Assembly: GCF_002209485.1 (NCBI RefSeq)
Contig: NZ_NJIX01000006.1
Location: forward strand, 434,001-498,000
Direction of reading: 5' to 3'
DNA from: Achromobacter sp. HZ34
Lineage (GTDB): Bacteria; Pseudomonadota; Gammaproteobacteria; Burkholderiales; Burkholderiaceae_B
DNA length: 64,000 nucleotides
Every line of letters starts with the position of its first letter. Position 1 is the first letter of the stretch. A model generated the notes under the pieces. It ran no database searches. It saw nothing but the letters and a program-made list of their open reading frames with translations, and was not told the DNA's origin. The translations under genes and the position numbers were made by a program. Positions 26,501 through 36,700 of the stretch are shown here, one piece after another.

Positions 26501-27604
26501 GATCTCATTAGTGTTGACTAGAAACAAGGTAACTAAACGATCGCCATTGGCATTCTTCGCGCGAATGGAACCCTGCACCCGAACGTCGGGAAATTCATTA
26601 TCAGGTGCTTGATGTGGAACCACCCCCTCGGTGAGCGGCAGTAAAATCTTTCCGCCGCAAGGAATGCGCTGCCATACCTTGCATTTGACCTCTTCTTGGA
26701 TGACGTCAATCACTCTTCCTGCGGGGTCTTTGATTTTGCGGTTTATGAGCTTGGTAGCGTCATGATCTTTCCCTGGAACAGGTAAATAGCGGCCCCAGCG
26801 CACTTCAATCTCAATCCGCTCGGCATCACCATCAACGCAGAAGGTCATGCCGAGGCTGCTAGGCACCAATGACTGGTTGCTGGCGGCGTCGATCTCGTCA
26901 GCTGAATCCGACTCCGGCTCCACACGCCCTGTGGCCGTTCCAAACTCCGCGCCCGGCTCGTGCCTTCCGGGAGCCTTGGCCTGGGTGGGCTCTTCGGCGT
27001 CGTCATTTGCGAGTGGCCCGTCCAGCCCCTCAATGCCGCCTTGTGCGGCCTCACGCGGGGCCAGTTTGCCAACTAGGTAGCGCGGGGCCAGTTTGCCAAC
27101 TAGGTAGCGGTCGCGCACCCCCATGTCGACAATGCGCTCACGGGGGCCGCCAGCCGGGCCGAGCAGGTCGTCCATCACGGCCAGTTGCAGCAGTTCGCGG
27201 ATATAAGCCTGATCCTCAATGGTCGGCACTCCGGCGATGGTCTTGTGTAATGCCTTGGGGAGCGACTCAAGGAAATCCGTCCACTGAAGGCGGCCAACGC
27301 TGCCAGAGGATGGGGGGGAGAGCGACGTAAGGTCAATCGAAACCGCCGGATCAACCAACAACATGCGATCGAAGTAGATCGCGGTGGTCTCCAGATCAGA
27401 ACGAACCCGCAGCACTCGTCCTACCCGCGTGATGTGACCAGCGGTGCTCAGGATCAATACCCAATCGTCTTCGGCGATGGCTTGATACAGCGAACGCTCG
27501 CCTTTCAGCTGCAACGTGTAGGGTGCCAGCGTGAGATCGGCAACAAGGCCATGATCAATGGCGATCCATGCATCGGGTGATTTGGTCGATTCGTCAATTG
27601 TCAT
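23537..27604 (-). CDS. drmA: DISARM helicase DrmA
   Basis: The protein has 1355 residues. ATG 27604 (MTIDESTKSPDAW) overlaps the end of the upstream gene by 11 bp; a longer frame to 27649 lies inside that gene and is rejected. Superfamily 2 helicase motifs are present: Walker A FPTGGGKTEAYLG (about 638), DEFH in IIQDEFHLISGPL (about 895) and motif VI IQATSRVGRSFPGL (about 1155). A four-cysteine zinc site lies between the lobes (CPWCG...C). DrmA loads on and translocates DNA with DrmB, targeting unmodified incoming phage DNA. An in-frame 27-bp tandem duplication gives YLVGKLAPR twice, near residue 170. Confidence 0.93.
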   Translation of the reverse strand: MTIDESTKSPDAWIAIDHGLVADLTLAPYTLQLKGERSLYQAIAEDDWVLILSTAGHITRVGRVLRVRSDLETTAIYFDRMLLVDPAVSIDLTSLSPPSSGSVGRLQWTDFLESLPKALHKTIAGVPTIEDQAYIRELLQLAVMDDLLGPAGGPRERIVDMGVRDRYLVGKLAPRYLVGKLAPREAAQGGIEGLDGPLANDDAEEPTQAKAPGRHEPGAEFGTATGRVEPESDSADEIDAASNQSLVPSSLGMTFCVDGDAERIEIEVRWGRYLPVPGKDHDATKLINRKIKDPAGRVIDVIQEEVKCKVWQRIPCGGKILLPLTEGVVPHQAPDNEFPDVRVQGSIRAKNANGDRLVTLFLVNTNEIHEKDTNKDSSWVFQPELIVRAEKSAFKRAIFRRRPVLDANGMDPEREALEMIYRNRVEFAVGHGVAVHAETADDVTLATEVRTTVMPQYEVQVTETPGLDPSDRPAMREMVSSGLLDMQRLATLEIDPLVDALSMLTKDYAAWINEQRARVGAEVTGYDPQSQQAMDRCQEIHTRLQQGIDTLKTNEKALAAFRFANKAMATQRVRSQYALAMRRGEDVTIDKFDVLKNRSWRPFQLAFLLLSIPSLADPSHPDRVQPVEAYADLLWFPTGGGKTEAYLGVAAFTMAIRRMQGNLGGFDSSRGLAVIMRYTLRLLTLQQFQRATALICAMEVLRREALDMGDKSLGTEPFTIGLWVGNKVTPGTTEDSHRAIEDVRNPGKYNAGVASPAQLTSCPWCGSEVAPGRDVEVDKGAGRTFVFCGDKKGRCNFSKGKSSKQPHPGIPVLVVDEEIYHRPPTMMIATVDKFAMMAWRGQVRTLFGRVGQECERHGLLWQGADCNGNHQAAKGQPSSKVKAINPIRPPDLIIQDEFHLISGPLGTMVGLYETAVDEMCGWTLNGKTVKPKVIASTATVRKAKQQISGVFNRQISIFPPSGLDVEDNYFSVQRSIKDKPGRRYLGVCSPGSSRPAMLIRVYTAFLTAAQELFDHFGEPADPYMTMVGYFNSLRELGGMKRLAEDDVQTRSYRVQMSMVERPALAQRSISNIRELTSRVSSQDIPKYLDNLEVKFKSEFDTTSGKYMTRWQDGDTRAIDVVLATNMLSVGVDVNRLGLMAVNGQPKGTAEYIQATSRVGRSFPGLVCTVLTWARPRDLSHYETFEHYHATFYKHVEAQSVTPFSPRAMDRGLTGSLLSLMRLENDGFSPNEGAGQLNMSNQAEIVDAIKVLATRAGNVAEDNSRKQLAETELKERADEWAKEVSKGGRILAYEKRGPEKDKTVALIKSPGLQAWDNWTVPMSMREVEPGVRLIMNTSHITDYHDWKPRPAAKDED
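27054..27107. repeat. 27-bp perfect tandem duplication inside drmA
   Basis: cgcggggccagtttgccaac followed by taggtag occurs twice without a gap (27054-27080, 27081-27107). It is in frame and adds nine residues (YLVGKLAPR repeated). It looks like a recent slippage event in a linker before a low-complexity segment. Confidence 0.9.
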
Positions 27605-29468
27605 TGTTTTCCTCCGCATCCTTGTCGCTTTCGGCTTTCCTCGCCGCATTCCAGAATGTGTTGAAGACCAGCCTCAACCCTATCCACCACACGTAAATTG
27701 CATGAATTGACTGAAACGAATCATCATTCAAGAGGCCGTGAGCTAGTTCGTTACGCAAGTTCGGCCCCAGTGCATCGCAGAACAACGCCCGGATCTCAAA
27801 GGACAAATCTTTACCGAACACCTTTTCAACTTCTGGCAGGCCCATCAACGTACTCAGGCCGTTTTCGTTCTCAATGCCATCAATGTCGAGATTGGTGGTT
27901 TTCACCCCGGCATTCTTCAGGTGGAACCGAACCATGTGCTCAATCTGGGGCGCCAGCAGATGCATGGACACGGTGAAATCGCGGTCAAAGCCCGCATATA
28001 GCGCCTTGCCGAATAGGCGTTCTCGGCCTCGTGGCACTATTGGGGACTGACTTGCCAGGCCAATAAAGTCATCTTCACGCAAGCGATGCTCTTCCAGCAG
28101 CACTTCATGGGCAGGCCATATGTCGCCATGCACGACGATATTGATCAGAATCTGATAGTCATGAACCATCTGCGCCCACAACGCTGGGTCTTCACTGGCT
28201 GGAGCATTCTCGAATCCGGCTGCTGGCTGCCTGGCGATGACGCGACCATCTCGCGACAGGTGCGTACTGCCAAATAGCCGACGAAAGAAACTCTGCTGCA
28301 GGATCTTTTCTGCAGATGTGCGGATCTGGTCAACCCGAACCCCTTGATAGATGTTCACAAACGAGAACAAGGCTTCCTGTACAGACTTTCCTGATACCGA
28401 CGTGCGAGCATTCTCGACAAGCTCGCTGATGTCTACACCTGGCGTCTTGACCTCGCCAAGTTCATCCAGCGATTTTTCTCCCGCCTCATTCATGTGTCGA
28501 TGCAATTCGGCAATCCTCTCATCGCCTTGATGACGCGATCGCTGGCTGCGTGGAATGCTGCGGTAGATCTGGATAGCCTTCTCATAAAAACCAGCAGCAA
28601 CCATATAACTTGGTTGATCGGACGAAACTCGGGCAATCGCTTCTTTTACCCATCCTTCGGCGACCGCAACAGTCATCTCAGCTGATTTGCCTTCGTCACC
28701 AGACCGATTAAACCAGCGGCTTGCTGCGTCGAAGAACTCGCGGGAGCGATGAAGATCGCCATCCCCATCAAATTCAACAGCCAGCGCACTCAGCTTCTCT
28801 GCAATGGCTGTCGGATGTGGTCGACCAAGACCATGCGTATCCATAAGGTCAGCCAGCCATAATGCAAGAAAACCGCTTTTCTTAGTTGCTGTATGGAACG
28901 CGTCAAGGATGGCTTTTTCCATCTCGGCCAAGCGGGTTCCTGCGCCAGCTTTCAGCGTGCGAGTCAAACTGATGGCGCGCTCCCAGCACTCGCGGCCACC
29001 ACGAACCCACGTTTCAGTATTCAATGGAATCAGGCGATAAGCGTCGATCGCAGTAAGCGCAAAGTGGAAATTTCGTGGACGCTGCTTCAGCCAGACGAGA
29101 TCAGCCACTCGCGCTTTCAACCGCGCATCATGAATTGCATCGGCAATCTCGGCATAAAACGTGATTTCTGATTCTGATAGATCGTCAGGAATCACCGAGC
29201 GCCGCTCCTCCATCACCATGAATGGTTTGAAAGGCTCATTAAGGCTTTTCGGCGACAGCGCCATGGAGCAGGCATCGGCGAGTAACCAGAGTGCTTTGCT
29301 ATGTCCTTTGCGACCATCTTCCATAGCCGAGCGAGCAGCGGAGGAAAGTGCTTGCCACATCGCGGAATATCCCTCACGAGGTACATCTCCCAATGCCTCC
29401 GCCCAGCCGGAGCCAGCAAAGTCTTGGGCCGACACGCGAAGTTCTCCGGGATAGCGTTGGTTCTCCAT
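27594..29468 (-). CDS. DUF4209 protein with HEPN-like motif inserted in the DISARM operon
   Basis: The protein has 624 residues, all-helical. The C-terminal third, with PRGRERLFGKALYAGFDRDF, LLAPQIEHMVRFHLKNAG and DALGPNLRNELAHGLL, is the DUF4209 domain. RNELAH (about residue 573) fits the HEPN R-x4-H active-site motif, suggesting an RNase or toxin. Its ATG overlaps the drmMI stop (TGATG) and its end overlaps drmA, so translation is coupled within the operon. It is not one of the named class 1 DISARM components. It may be an accessory effector triggered when DISARM fails. Confidence 0.75.
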   Translation of the reverse strand: MENQRYPGELRVSAQDFAGSGWAEALGDVPREGYSAMWQALSSAARSAMEDGRKGHSKALWLLADACSMALSPKSLNEPFKPFMVMEERRSVIPDDLSESEITFYAEIADAIHDARLKARVADLVWLKQRPRNFHFALTAIDAYRLIPLNTETWVRGGRECWERAISLTRTLKAGAGTRLAEMEKAILDAFHTATKKSGFLALWLADLMDTHGLGRPHPTAIAEKLSALAVEFDGDGDLHRSREFFDAASRWFNRSGDEGKSAEMTVAVAEGWVKEAIARVSSDQPSYMVAAGFYEKAIQIYRSIPRSQRSRHQGDERIAELHRHMNEAGEKSLDELGEVKTPGVDISELVENARTSVSGKSVQEALFSFVNIYQGVRVDQIRTSAEKILQQSFFRRLFGSTHLSRDGRVIARQPAAGFENAPASEDPALWAQMVHDYQILINIVVHGDIWPAHEVLLEEHRLREDDFIGLASQSPIVPRGRERLFGKALYAGFDRDFTVSMHLLAPQIEHMVRFHLKNAGVKTTNLDIDGIENENGLSTLMGLPEVEKVFGKDLSFEIRALFCDALGPNLRNELAHGLLNDDSFQSIHAIYVWWIGLRLVFNTFWNAARKAESDKDAEENNDN

Positions 29469-32400
29469 CAGTCGCGCCCCCCGATAAACCTATACCGCGC
29501 TCCGCGCCTCTCGCCTTGGCGCTCGACCGTGCCGCCTGCGATCAGATCGGCGATCAATGCAATCCATTGGCCGTCCGTTACGCCAGTGGCGGCAAGAACG
29601 TCGGCCTTGGCATGCCAGCCCGCGTGCACACTCAAGAAGTCGAGGATTGCCGTGGCTGAGACCGCGCCGTTGGCGGTAGTCGCAGTCTCCGTGTCGAAGT
29701 CAAGCGAAGGTTGAGCCGTCACGGCACCGGTGCTGCGACCGGCGCGCGGTGTACGGGGCGAGGCTCGCTTCGTGCTACCGCCATGTAGCCCCTGATTCGT
29801 CTCATCTGCGTACCGTTCGAGGTTGAGTTCCGACAAGCGGCGCAGCACCTCAAGACGCGCCCGTTCGCTGACAGTGAAGCGAACTTGGTCGTTCTCGGGC
29901 AAATACTGCACCGCGTGGAAACCGTGGTCGAGATCAAGATCGTCCCAGCCATAGATGCGGGCAACCGCGAGATCGATTTCGCGATGCAACATTCGCATTT
30001 CCTTGATTCGAGAGTCATCGTGCAATTGGCTGTGAAAGCGGTTGTAGAGCTGAGTGAGTCCAATCGCTTCGTCAGCCAAGATTGCTTCTCGGTGCGCGTG
30101 ATAGCGCTCACCAAGGTCATCAAGTTCGTTGCGACCATTGATGACTGGCATTGGCCACGTTTCAAGCGCTTCCGAAGTTGAGTATTTCAACCTCGAAAGT
30201 CCCATCATTCCGCACGTCCAGTAGGCCCAGGCCGCGTGCAATGATGACTGCAAACAAGCGAATTCCCACCATTTGTCAAAGAAATAAAGCTTTGTAACCT
30301 TATTCATAACAACATTAGTCGGAACGAACCTGAATGACAGATACTTTGACGTAATACCGGATGCGAGAATACTCTCCCTTCGTCCCAACTCGGCAACGAG
30401 CTGTGGGCGAAGATCCCAAAACTTCCAGAAGCAATCTTGATGAATCTGGCCAGTCAGAGCATCTCGATAAGGTTTCACCAGCTCTTCGACACGGCGAAAT
30501 GCCGCCCCGTATCGCCGTGCTTTTTCCTCCGGCCAATCTCGAAAGTAGATCACCCAGCGGTAGGGATCCAGCCTCGGCATGGTGTTAAGGTCTTGCCCAT
30601 TAAATAGAGGAAAGATCACTTCTTCGCACGATGGGTCGGCTAAAAGCATTTCCGCCCGTTCCTCGGCCGTGAGTTCGAAGCCCCGCCCCATGACGTCCTG
30701 GCCTTGTGAGAACTGTCCCTTCAATGCTTTGAGTTTCATCGGGCGTTTGATCTGGAAATCCTCTTCCAACGCCCCATTTATGGCTAATACCAATCGATCA
30801 TTCAGAACCTTCTGGCCTTGCCAGGCATCACGTGTGACCCATGCTATTGATACGTCGACGGCGGCAGTACCAGGCCAGGGCATTGGAGAGCAGCCGCGAT
30901 AGACGATTCCACCTTTCCCAATGATCTGATCCAGACAAACCACGCGGGAGCCAGTCTCAGTGATTGACTTGGTTGCCAAAAGACCGAAGCACCCCCTTGA
31001 TCCGAGCAAGGAAAAGGCTCGCAGGTAGAAGTAGACGCAGAGATCGGGCGACCCCACAACGCCATTGCGCACCAGCTTCAAGTAGTCTTGATACGTCAGC
31101 CCGAAACGACGTCCGATCAAACGGCCACCACTGAACGGAGGATTTCCGACGATGGCATCGAAACCGTCGACTTCGCGCGCGAACACCTCCGGATACTCCA
31201 ATGGCCAATGAAACGGCCGACGCGCGGGCTTGTTTGTAGGTAGATCGGCCGAAAGCGCGGCGACTGATCGCAGGCGCATCAAGGCACGCACCTCCATTCC
31301 GCCATCAATGGCCTGTCCGGCCTGAAGGGTCAGCGACGCCAGCGTGCTTTCCAATGCGGCGCTGTTACCCCCTGATGTGAATATTGTGCCAACGAACGCA
31401 TCGGCGATACACTCCGGCACTTCGAGCCGGCGCCGAGCGTCAGCATCCAAGTGCGCCATCGCTTCTACGTCATGAATATCGCGGATAGGCATTTCGCGAA
31501 GATGCTGACGCAACTCAATCGCCTCATGTACGGCGCGCTCAATGTTCCGCCCGAACAATCGCTGCTGTCCTTTGCCATTGGGCGTCATACTCAGTTCGGT
31601 GAGTTGATCCAGTCGATGGATACCCAACAAACTATCACCGCAGCGTAAGTTGTGATCAAGGAAACCGAACGGGCAACCCTTTGCCAGAGTCACTAACCAA
31701 ATCGAGAGTTTGGCAAGTTCGACCGCCAGCGGGTTCAAATCGACCCCGTAGAGGCAACGCTCGGCGATGAGGCGGCGTGCGATGACTGTGCGCGCTTCGC
31801 CGTCGCGGGGCAGAGGTTCCCTGGCTGTTCCTGCCTCCAGAATTTCACCCTCCGCGCTCACGTTTTTGCCCGAGGCCTCAGCCTGTGACCAGGCTTCAAC
31901 AAGGCGATCAGACAGCCAACGGCAGGCTTGCACCAGGAAGGCGCCTGAGCCCATGGCCGGGTCGCAAATCTTAAGGTCGAGCAGTTCTGCGGGGGACTTC
32001 AGAGCCCATTGATCGCGCGGCGCGCCCTCTGCTGGGCCGACATAGGCTACCGGCGTGAGAGTCTCGGCGACGATTGCTTCGGTCAACGATTTCGGGGTGT
32101 AGTGGGTGCCGGTTTCGCGCCGGTCGGAGCCGGTGGTGACGATGAAGGCTCCTGCAGGATAGACCAGTGGATAGCCCCATGGGTCGGTGCGCAGCAGATG
32201 GGCATAGGGCTTTACGCGATCGCGGAGCGTGGTGTCGCCTTGGCAGGCGGTCAAGAGGCAGTCGGCCAGGGTGTCGGCGACAGGTTTGGCCAGATCATTA
32301 CGAACCCGGCTGGCGGAACTGCCGGAGCGTTCTTGCAACAATTCGGCGAGTCGAGCCGCACCATCCAAGCGTGCGGAATCCAGCTCGGCCAGCTTGACCC

Positions 32401-33757
32401 ATGGCGTCTTGGCATTCTTGGTGGCATCCAGTTCCAGCGTGACTTCATCGGTACGCTTGACAGTACGTTCGAGCAGACCCTCGTATACGTAGCCGATCTG
32501 TTCGACATCCAGTGCGCGGTAGGACAGCGTTCGACCCTGGAATTGCTGGATGGCCTCCAGCAACAGCAACACGGTGCGGTTGTCGATGGGCAGCGGTGTG
32601 GCCGCATCGCTGCGCCAGTTCGAGCCTTTGGCCCGACCTTCGAGGAAGGGGAATCGATCGGGATCGAATAGCGAGCCGCCCAGTGCCGGCAGGCGCAGGT
32701 TTTCGTGTTCGATGCCGCCGAAGACCGCGCGGAAGATCGCCAGCAGGCGCGACCAGGCATCCCAGCGGCGTTCGAGAATTTCCTCGGACTCTTTGCGCAA
32801 CTGCATGCGCAAGGTGGAGAGCGCGTAGTTGGCCTCGTAGCGTTCGTCACCCATCAGGAGCAGGCCACGCTCCTCGGCGGAAAGCAGGAACACCAGGCGC
32901 ATCATCACCGTCAGCGCGGCTTCATATAGCTCGGGTTCCTTGACGTCGTGCAGGAGCTCTCGATTGCGGTCCTGATCGGCTTTGTCGAGCGTCTGAATCA
33001 GTACTTCAACGGCACGGCGCACTTGCTCGCCCAGGGCGTCGGTGACTTCGTCCTGAAACTTTAGAGAGCGATCGAACAGTGCGGGCAGTTGTTCGGCTTC
33101 GTCGACAAAGAAACGGCGAATGCCAAGCAGGTGCACGAAGGCCTGCAGCGTGATGGGCTCTTGGCTCCAAATGCGTGCATACCAACTGGAGAAGGTGGTG
33201 ACGGCACCCACCGGGGCATCCACCAGCATCCAGCGCTCGCCGTTGGTCACCAGTCCGAGCCGGCAACCCAAGGAACGGCACAAAGAAACCATGCGATCGG
33301 CAGGTGTGGCGGCCCAGCCGTCTTGCTTCAGGGTGGCATCGAGGTCGATATCATGCGCATAGGTTTGGATCAGCAGCAGCGGCTTGTTGGCGCGTTGCTC
33401 ATCGACCACCGCGAGATCAGGCGACAGCGTTATGCCGTGCTCGGGCAAGTCGGTTTGGAGGTTGGCGGCGCACCAGGCGGCGCGCTTTAGAACGTCGCCT
33501 TTGCCGTCTTCATCGAGCTCAAGGCCACGCGACAGCACCTCGTCGATCCAGGCCACGTGCAACTCAGCAAATTGCGCGTCGTCCAACTCTAGGGCTTCGC
33601 GCCATTCCTCGTAGGCTTGGCGCAGACGTTTGCGCTTGGTGGTATCGAGTTCTTCCAGCCCCTGCGGAAAGGCTTCCTTCAGAACGGGAACGGCGAGAAA
33701 AGGACCGGAGATCTCGATCAGCGACAGCCAATCATCATGCACGCTGGGAGCACTCAT
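29468..33757 (-). CDS. drmMI: DISARM class 1 N6-adenine methyltransferase DrmMI
   Basis: The protein has 1429 residues, as expected for the large class 1 enzyme. Motif I is DLKICDPAMGSGAFL (about 598-612), followed by GVDLNPLAVELAKLSIWL. The catalytic motif IV is DAIVGNPPFSGG (about 869-880); NPPF is diagnostic of adenine-N6 methylation. Flanking regions resemble type IIG or BREX PglX-like methylases. A C-terminal tail rich in Arg, Ser and Thr leads to a winged-helix-like end (SVHAGWHAKADVLAATGVTD). It marks host DNA so that DrmAB spares it. ATG 33757 overlaps the drmD stop (ATGA). Confidence 0.92.
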   Translation of the reverse strand: MSAPSVHDDWLSLIEISGPFLAVPVLKEAFPQGLEELDTTKRKRLRQAYEEWREALELDDAQFAELHVAWIDEVLSRGLELDEDGKGDVLKRAAWCAANLQTDLPEHGITLSPDLAVVDEQRANKPLLLIQTYAHDIDLDATLKQDGWAATPADRMVSLCRSLGCRLGLVTNGERWMLVDAPVGAVTTFSSWYARIWSQEPITLQAFVHLLGIRRFFVDEAEQLPALFDRSLKFQDEVTDALGEQVRRAVEVLIQTLDKADQDRNRELLHDVKEPELYEAALTVMMRLVFLLSAEERGLLLMGDERYEANYALSTLRMQLRKESEEILERRWDAWSRLLAIFRAVFGGIEHENLRLPALGGSLFDPDRFPFLEGRAKGSNWRSDAATPLPIDNRTVLLLLEAIQQFQGRTLSYRALDVEQIGYVYEGLLERTVKRTDEVTLELDATKNAKTPWVKLAELDSARLDGAARLAELLQERSGSSASRVRNDLAKPVADTLADCLLTACQGDTTLRDRVKPYAHLLRTDPWGYPLVYPAGAFIVTTGSDRRETGTHYTPKSLTEAIVAETLTPVAYVGPAEGAPRDQWALKSPAELLDLKICDPAMGSGAFLVQACRWLSDRLVEAWSQAEASGKNVSAEGEILEAGTAREPLPRDGEARTVIARRLIAERCLYGVDLNPLAVELAKLSIWLVTLAKGCPFGFLDHNLRCGDSLLGIHRLDQLTELSMTPNGKGQQRLFGRNIERAVHEAIELRQHLREMPIRDIHDVEAMAHLDADARRRLEVPECIADAFVGTIFTSGGNSAALESTLASLTLQAGQAIDGGMEVRALMRLRSVAALSADLPTNKPARRPFHWPLEYPEVFAREVDGFDAIVGNPPFSGGRLIGRRFGLTYQDYLKLVRNGVVGSPDLCVYFYLRAFSLLGSRGCFGLLATKSITETGSRVVCLDQIIGKGGIVYRGCSPMPWPGTAAVDVSIAWVTRDAWQGQKVLNDRLVLAINGALEEDFQIKRPMKLKALKGQFSQGQDVMGRGFELTAEERAEMLLADPSCEEVIFPLFNGQDLNTMPRLDPYRWVIYFRDWPEEKARRYGAAFRRVEELVKPYRDALTGQIHQDCFWKFWDLRPQLVAELGRRESILASGITSKYLSFRFVPTNVVMNKVTKLYFFDKWWEFACLQSSLHAAWAYWTCGMMGLSRLKYSTSEALETWPMPVINGRNELDDLGERYHAHREAILADEAIGLTQLYNRFHSQLHDDSRIKEMRMLHREIDLAVARIYGWDDLDLDHGFHAVQYLPENDQVRFTVSERARLEVLRRLSELNLERYADETNQGLHGGSTKRASPRTPRAGRSTGAVTAQPSLDFDTETATTANGAVSATAILDFLSVHAGWHAKADVLAATGVTDGQWIALIADLIAGGTVERQGERRGARYRFIGGRD

Positions 33758-36700
33758 GCGGCACCTCCCTGAACGGCAGATGCAGGCACCAGAAAGATGA
33801 CGGCGACCGGAAAGGTGCGGTCGTTGAGTTTGGCGTATCGGGTTTCGATGGCTTCAGCCTCCTGCTGGCGCTCGGCTGGAATGCGAGCAAGTCGCGCCTC
33901 CAGTGCGGCGGTGTCACGCCGAAGCTGTGTTCGTTCGTCTTCCGTGAACAGGGAAAGCTGTTCCGGTTGCGGATCTTTTTTCAGCTCCGTTTGAATGGCC
34001 CTTTCCAATTCATCAAGCACGGCTCCGATATCGGCAACCTCCTGTTGCTTGCGGGATTGCAGGGTGTTGGCCAGGAACTTGAGTCGGTCTTTCGACCGGG
34101 CGTCAATCGTCTGCAAGATGGCACTTTGTGTACGGTCGAAACGTACACGGATGGCATCAAACAACGTGTCGGCGGCGGTCAGTGGCTTGGCCTCATCTAG
34201 CCATTGCTGGATTTTGGTGACCCCCTCCTCTCGGCGGAACGTCTTGTCGCCCAGATAGCCCCCAGCGACCGTCAGCTCTTCATGGAGGCGATGATGGTTA
34301 CCGCCAGTGACGACCAGCCGCGAGATGATGACCACTGCAGGCCCATCAATCAGTGCGTCCGGCACCGAACGCACCGCGACACGATGCAGCTTTTTCACGT
34401 CGTCTTGTGCCCAGACCTCGGCGCGTAGCAAACGCAGGCACATCTGTACCAGTCGGTGATTCAGGTGAACCAGCACTACGTCGTCACGCCCAGTGGCAAC
34501 AGCATGATCGAAAGTAATGGGCCGAATTTGCAGTGTGTGTGGGTGACGCAAGCCTTCGAGGCAGCGCGCCCACGAGCCCGAAAGCGCGGGCATCTTGAAT
34601 ACAGTGCCAGCAGGGGCATCAGGCAAAGCAAAGGGCTCGAGTGGCGGGCGGCCTGCCAACTTGAGGCCCGTCTTGACCGCCATGAGGATGTGCTCCGGCG
34701 TGAGGTGAAAGTCCTGCTGCGTGGTCAGCAGCCGTTCATGCAGCTTGGCGACGCGGTCTTTGAGTTCGCGCTCGGCACGCACGAAGCGTCTGGCCTTGGC
34801 GATCTTGGCTTCAGCAAGGCGGGTGTCGAGGTCCTTGAGCGAGCCTTCGATCAGCCCTGACATCTGCGGTGCGATGACCGGGTTGACGCTGCCCATGTCC
34901 GCCCGCATGGATTCGAGCTTGCGCAGTGCCCGGATGATGTCATCGCCGTGGCCGCCAATGGTTGCCTTGCCATGTTCGCCGCCATCGACGGGATGCCAGA
35001 TCAACACTTCCTTCTGGCGCTGACCATGCCGGTCGATACGACCGTTGCGCTGCTCCATCACATTGGGGTTATAAGGGATCTCCAGATGGATGAGGCAATT
35101 ACAGTGGTTCTGCAAGTCGATACCTTCAGATGCGGCATCAGTGGCCAGCAGGATGCGCACCGCTGAATCCGTGGGCGAGGTCTGGAAGGCTGCTTTGACC
35201 TTCTCGCGTTCATCCTGCGGCATGCCGCCATGGAGGATGGCGAGTCGATCGCCACCAAAATCGTGGCTGGCTAAGATCTCGTGCATCCACTGGTGCGTAG
35301 TGCGGTATTCGGTGAACAAGATGACCCGACGATCATTCCACTGACCGTCGTCCTTGAGATTGGCCTTGAGCCAGTCGAGGATGGCCTTGGCTTTGGCATC
35401 GACCTGGTTTTTGGCAGCCTGAGCCCAAGACCGCAGCTCGCTTAGCATTTGCTGCTGCTCTGCCGTCAGCGGTTGCGCGCGCCGTGAGGCCTCTTCGACG
35501 GCCTCGGACTGCGCGTTCTCGACCTCCTGGTCGTTGGCATAGTCTTCTTCGACCCGCAAGATGGCTTTGCGCAAAATGCGGTCGGCCATTGCATCCTTGT
35601 CCTTGCACTGGCTGCCATTGGCCAGGCTCGCAATGTGCTTCTCAAGTGTGGAAGCGAAAGCGGCGGGAGACGAAAAGAGCCGCTTCTTGAGCAACTGGTT
35701 GACGAACGACGTGCCGAACCCATTGCTTACCTTCTCGGCATCCTGCTCGCGACTCGTGCAGTAGTCGTTCAGCTTCTGGTGAATGGCCCGCTCTTGTGCC
35801 GAATACGAGGCCGGCAGCGCTTGCAAATTGCGCTGTGCATAGAGCGGCTTACCTTCGGCATCGACCAAATCGCTTTTGAGGCGTCGGATCATGACTTGGC
35901 TAAGCTGCTTTTCGTCGGGCAGGATGTTGCGAGCGAAGCGCTGATCGTCTAGCAACTCAAGCAGCGAAGTAAAGGATTCGGTGTAACCGTTGTGGGGGGT
36001 AGCCGTCAGAAACAGGCGATGCTGGAAGTGCGGGCTGATGGAGCGAATGAAACGTGTTCGCTGGCTCTCCAGCGCGTAGTTCGCGCCGGCAGCGGGGGCG
36101 ATATTGTGTGCTTCATCGACCACGAGCATGTCAAATTTGCGCGGGTAGCTGGTATGAGCAGGCAAGACGTCACGCATGGCGCGCAGCCCTTCGCCGCTCT
36201 TAACCCAGTCCATGGACGCGATCAGTCGTGGATGTGAAGTCCATGGGTTGGCATGGATGCCGCGATCTCGGCGCAGCTGCTTGATGTAGGCCGTGTCGAC
36301 AACCCGGAAATCAAGGCCAAACTTTTCCAGCATTTCCACTCGCCACTTTTCTTGCAGCGATGCGGGGCAAACGATCAGGACGGTGCGAGCACGGTGCCGC
36401 AGCAGCATCTCCTGAATGACCAGACCAGCCTCAATGGTCTTACCCAAGCCAACGTCATCTGCGATGAGTAGATTGACGCGCGCCATGTCGATGGCCCGTA
36501 CCAGTGGATCAAGCTGGAAGTCCGCGATGGTGACACCGCTGCGGAACGGCGCTTGCAGAAAGCCTCTGTCGGCATTGGTGGCAGCACCCCAGCGAACCGC
36601 ATCAAGAAAGGCTTCGAGGGTGTCGGAGTCATCTTGGCCGGAGATCGTTGGCAGCCCCGCACGTTCGATGACTTGCGCGCCAGGCTCGATCTCCCAGATG

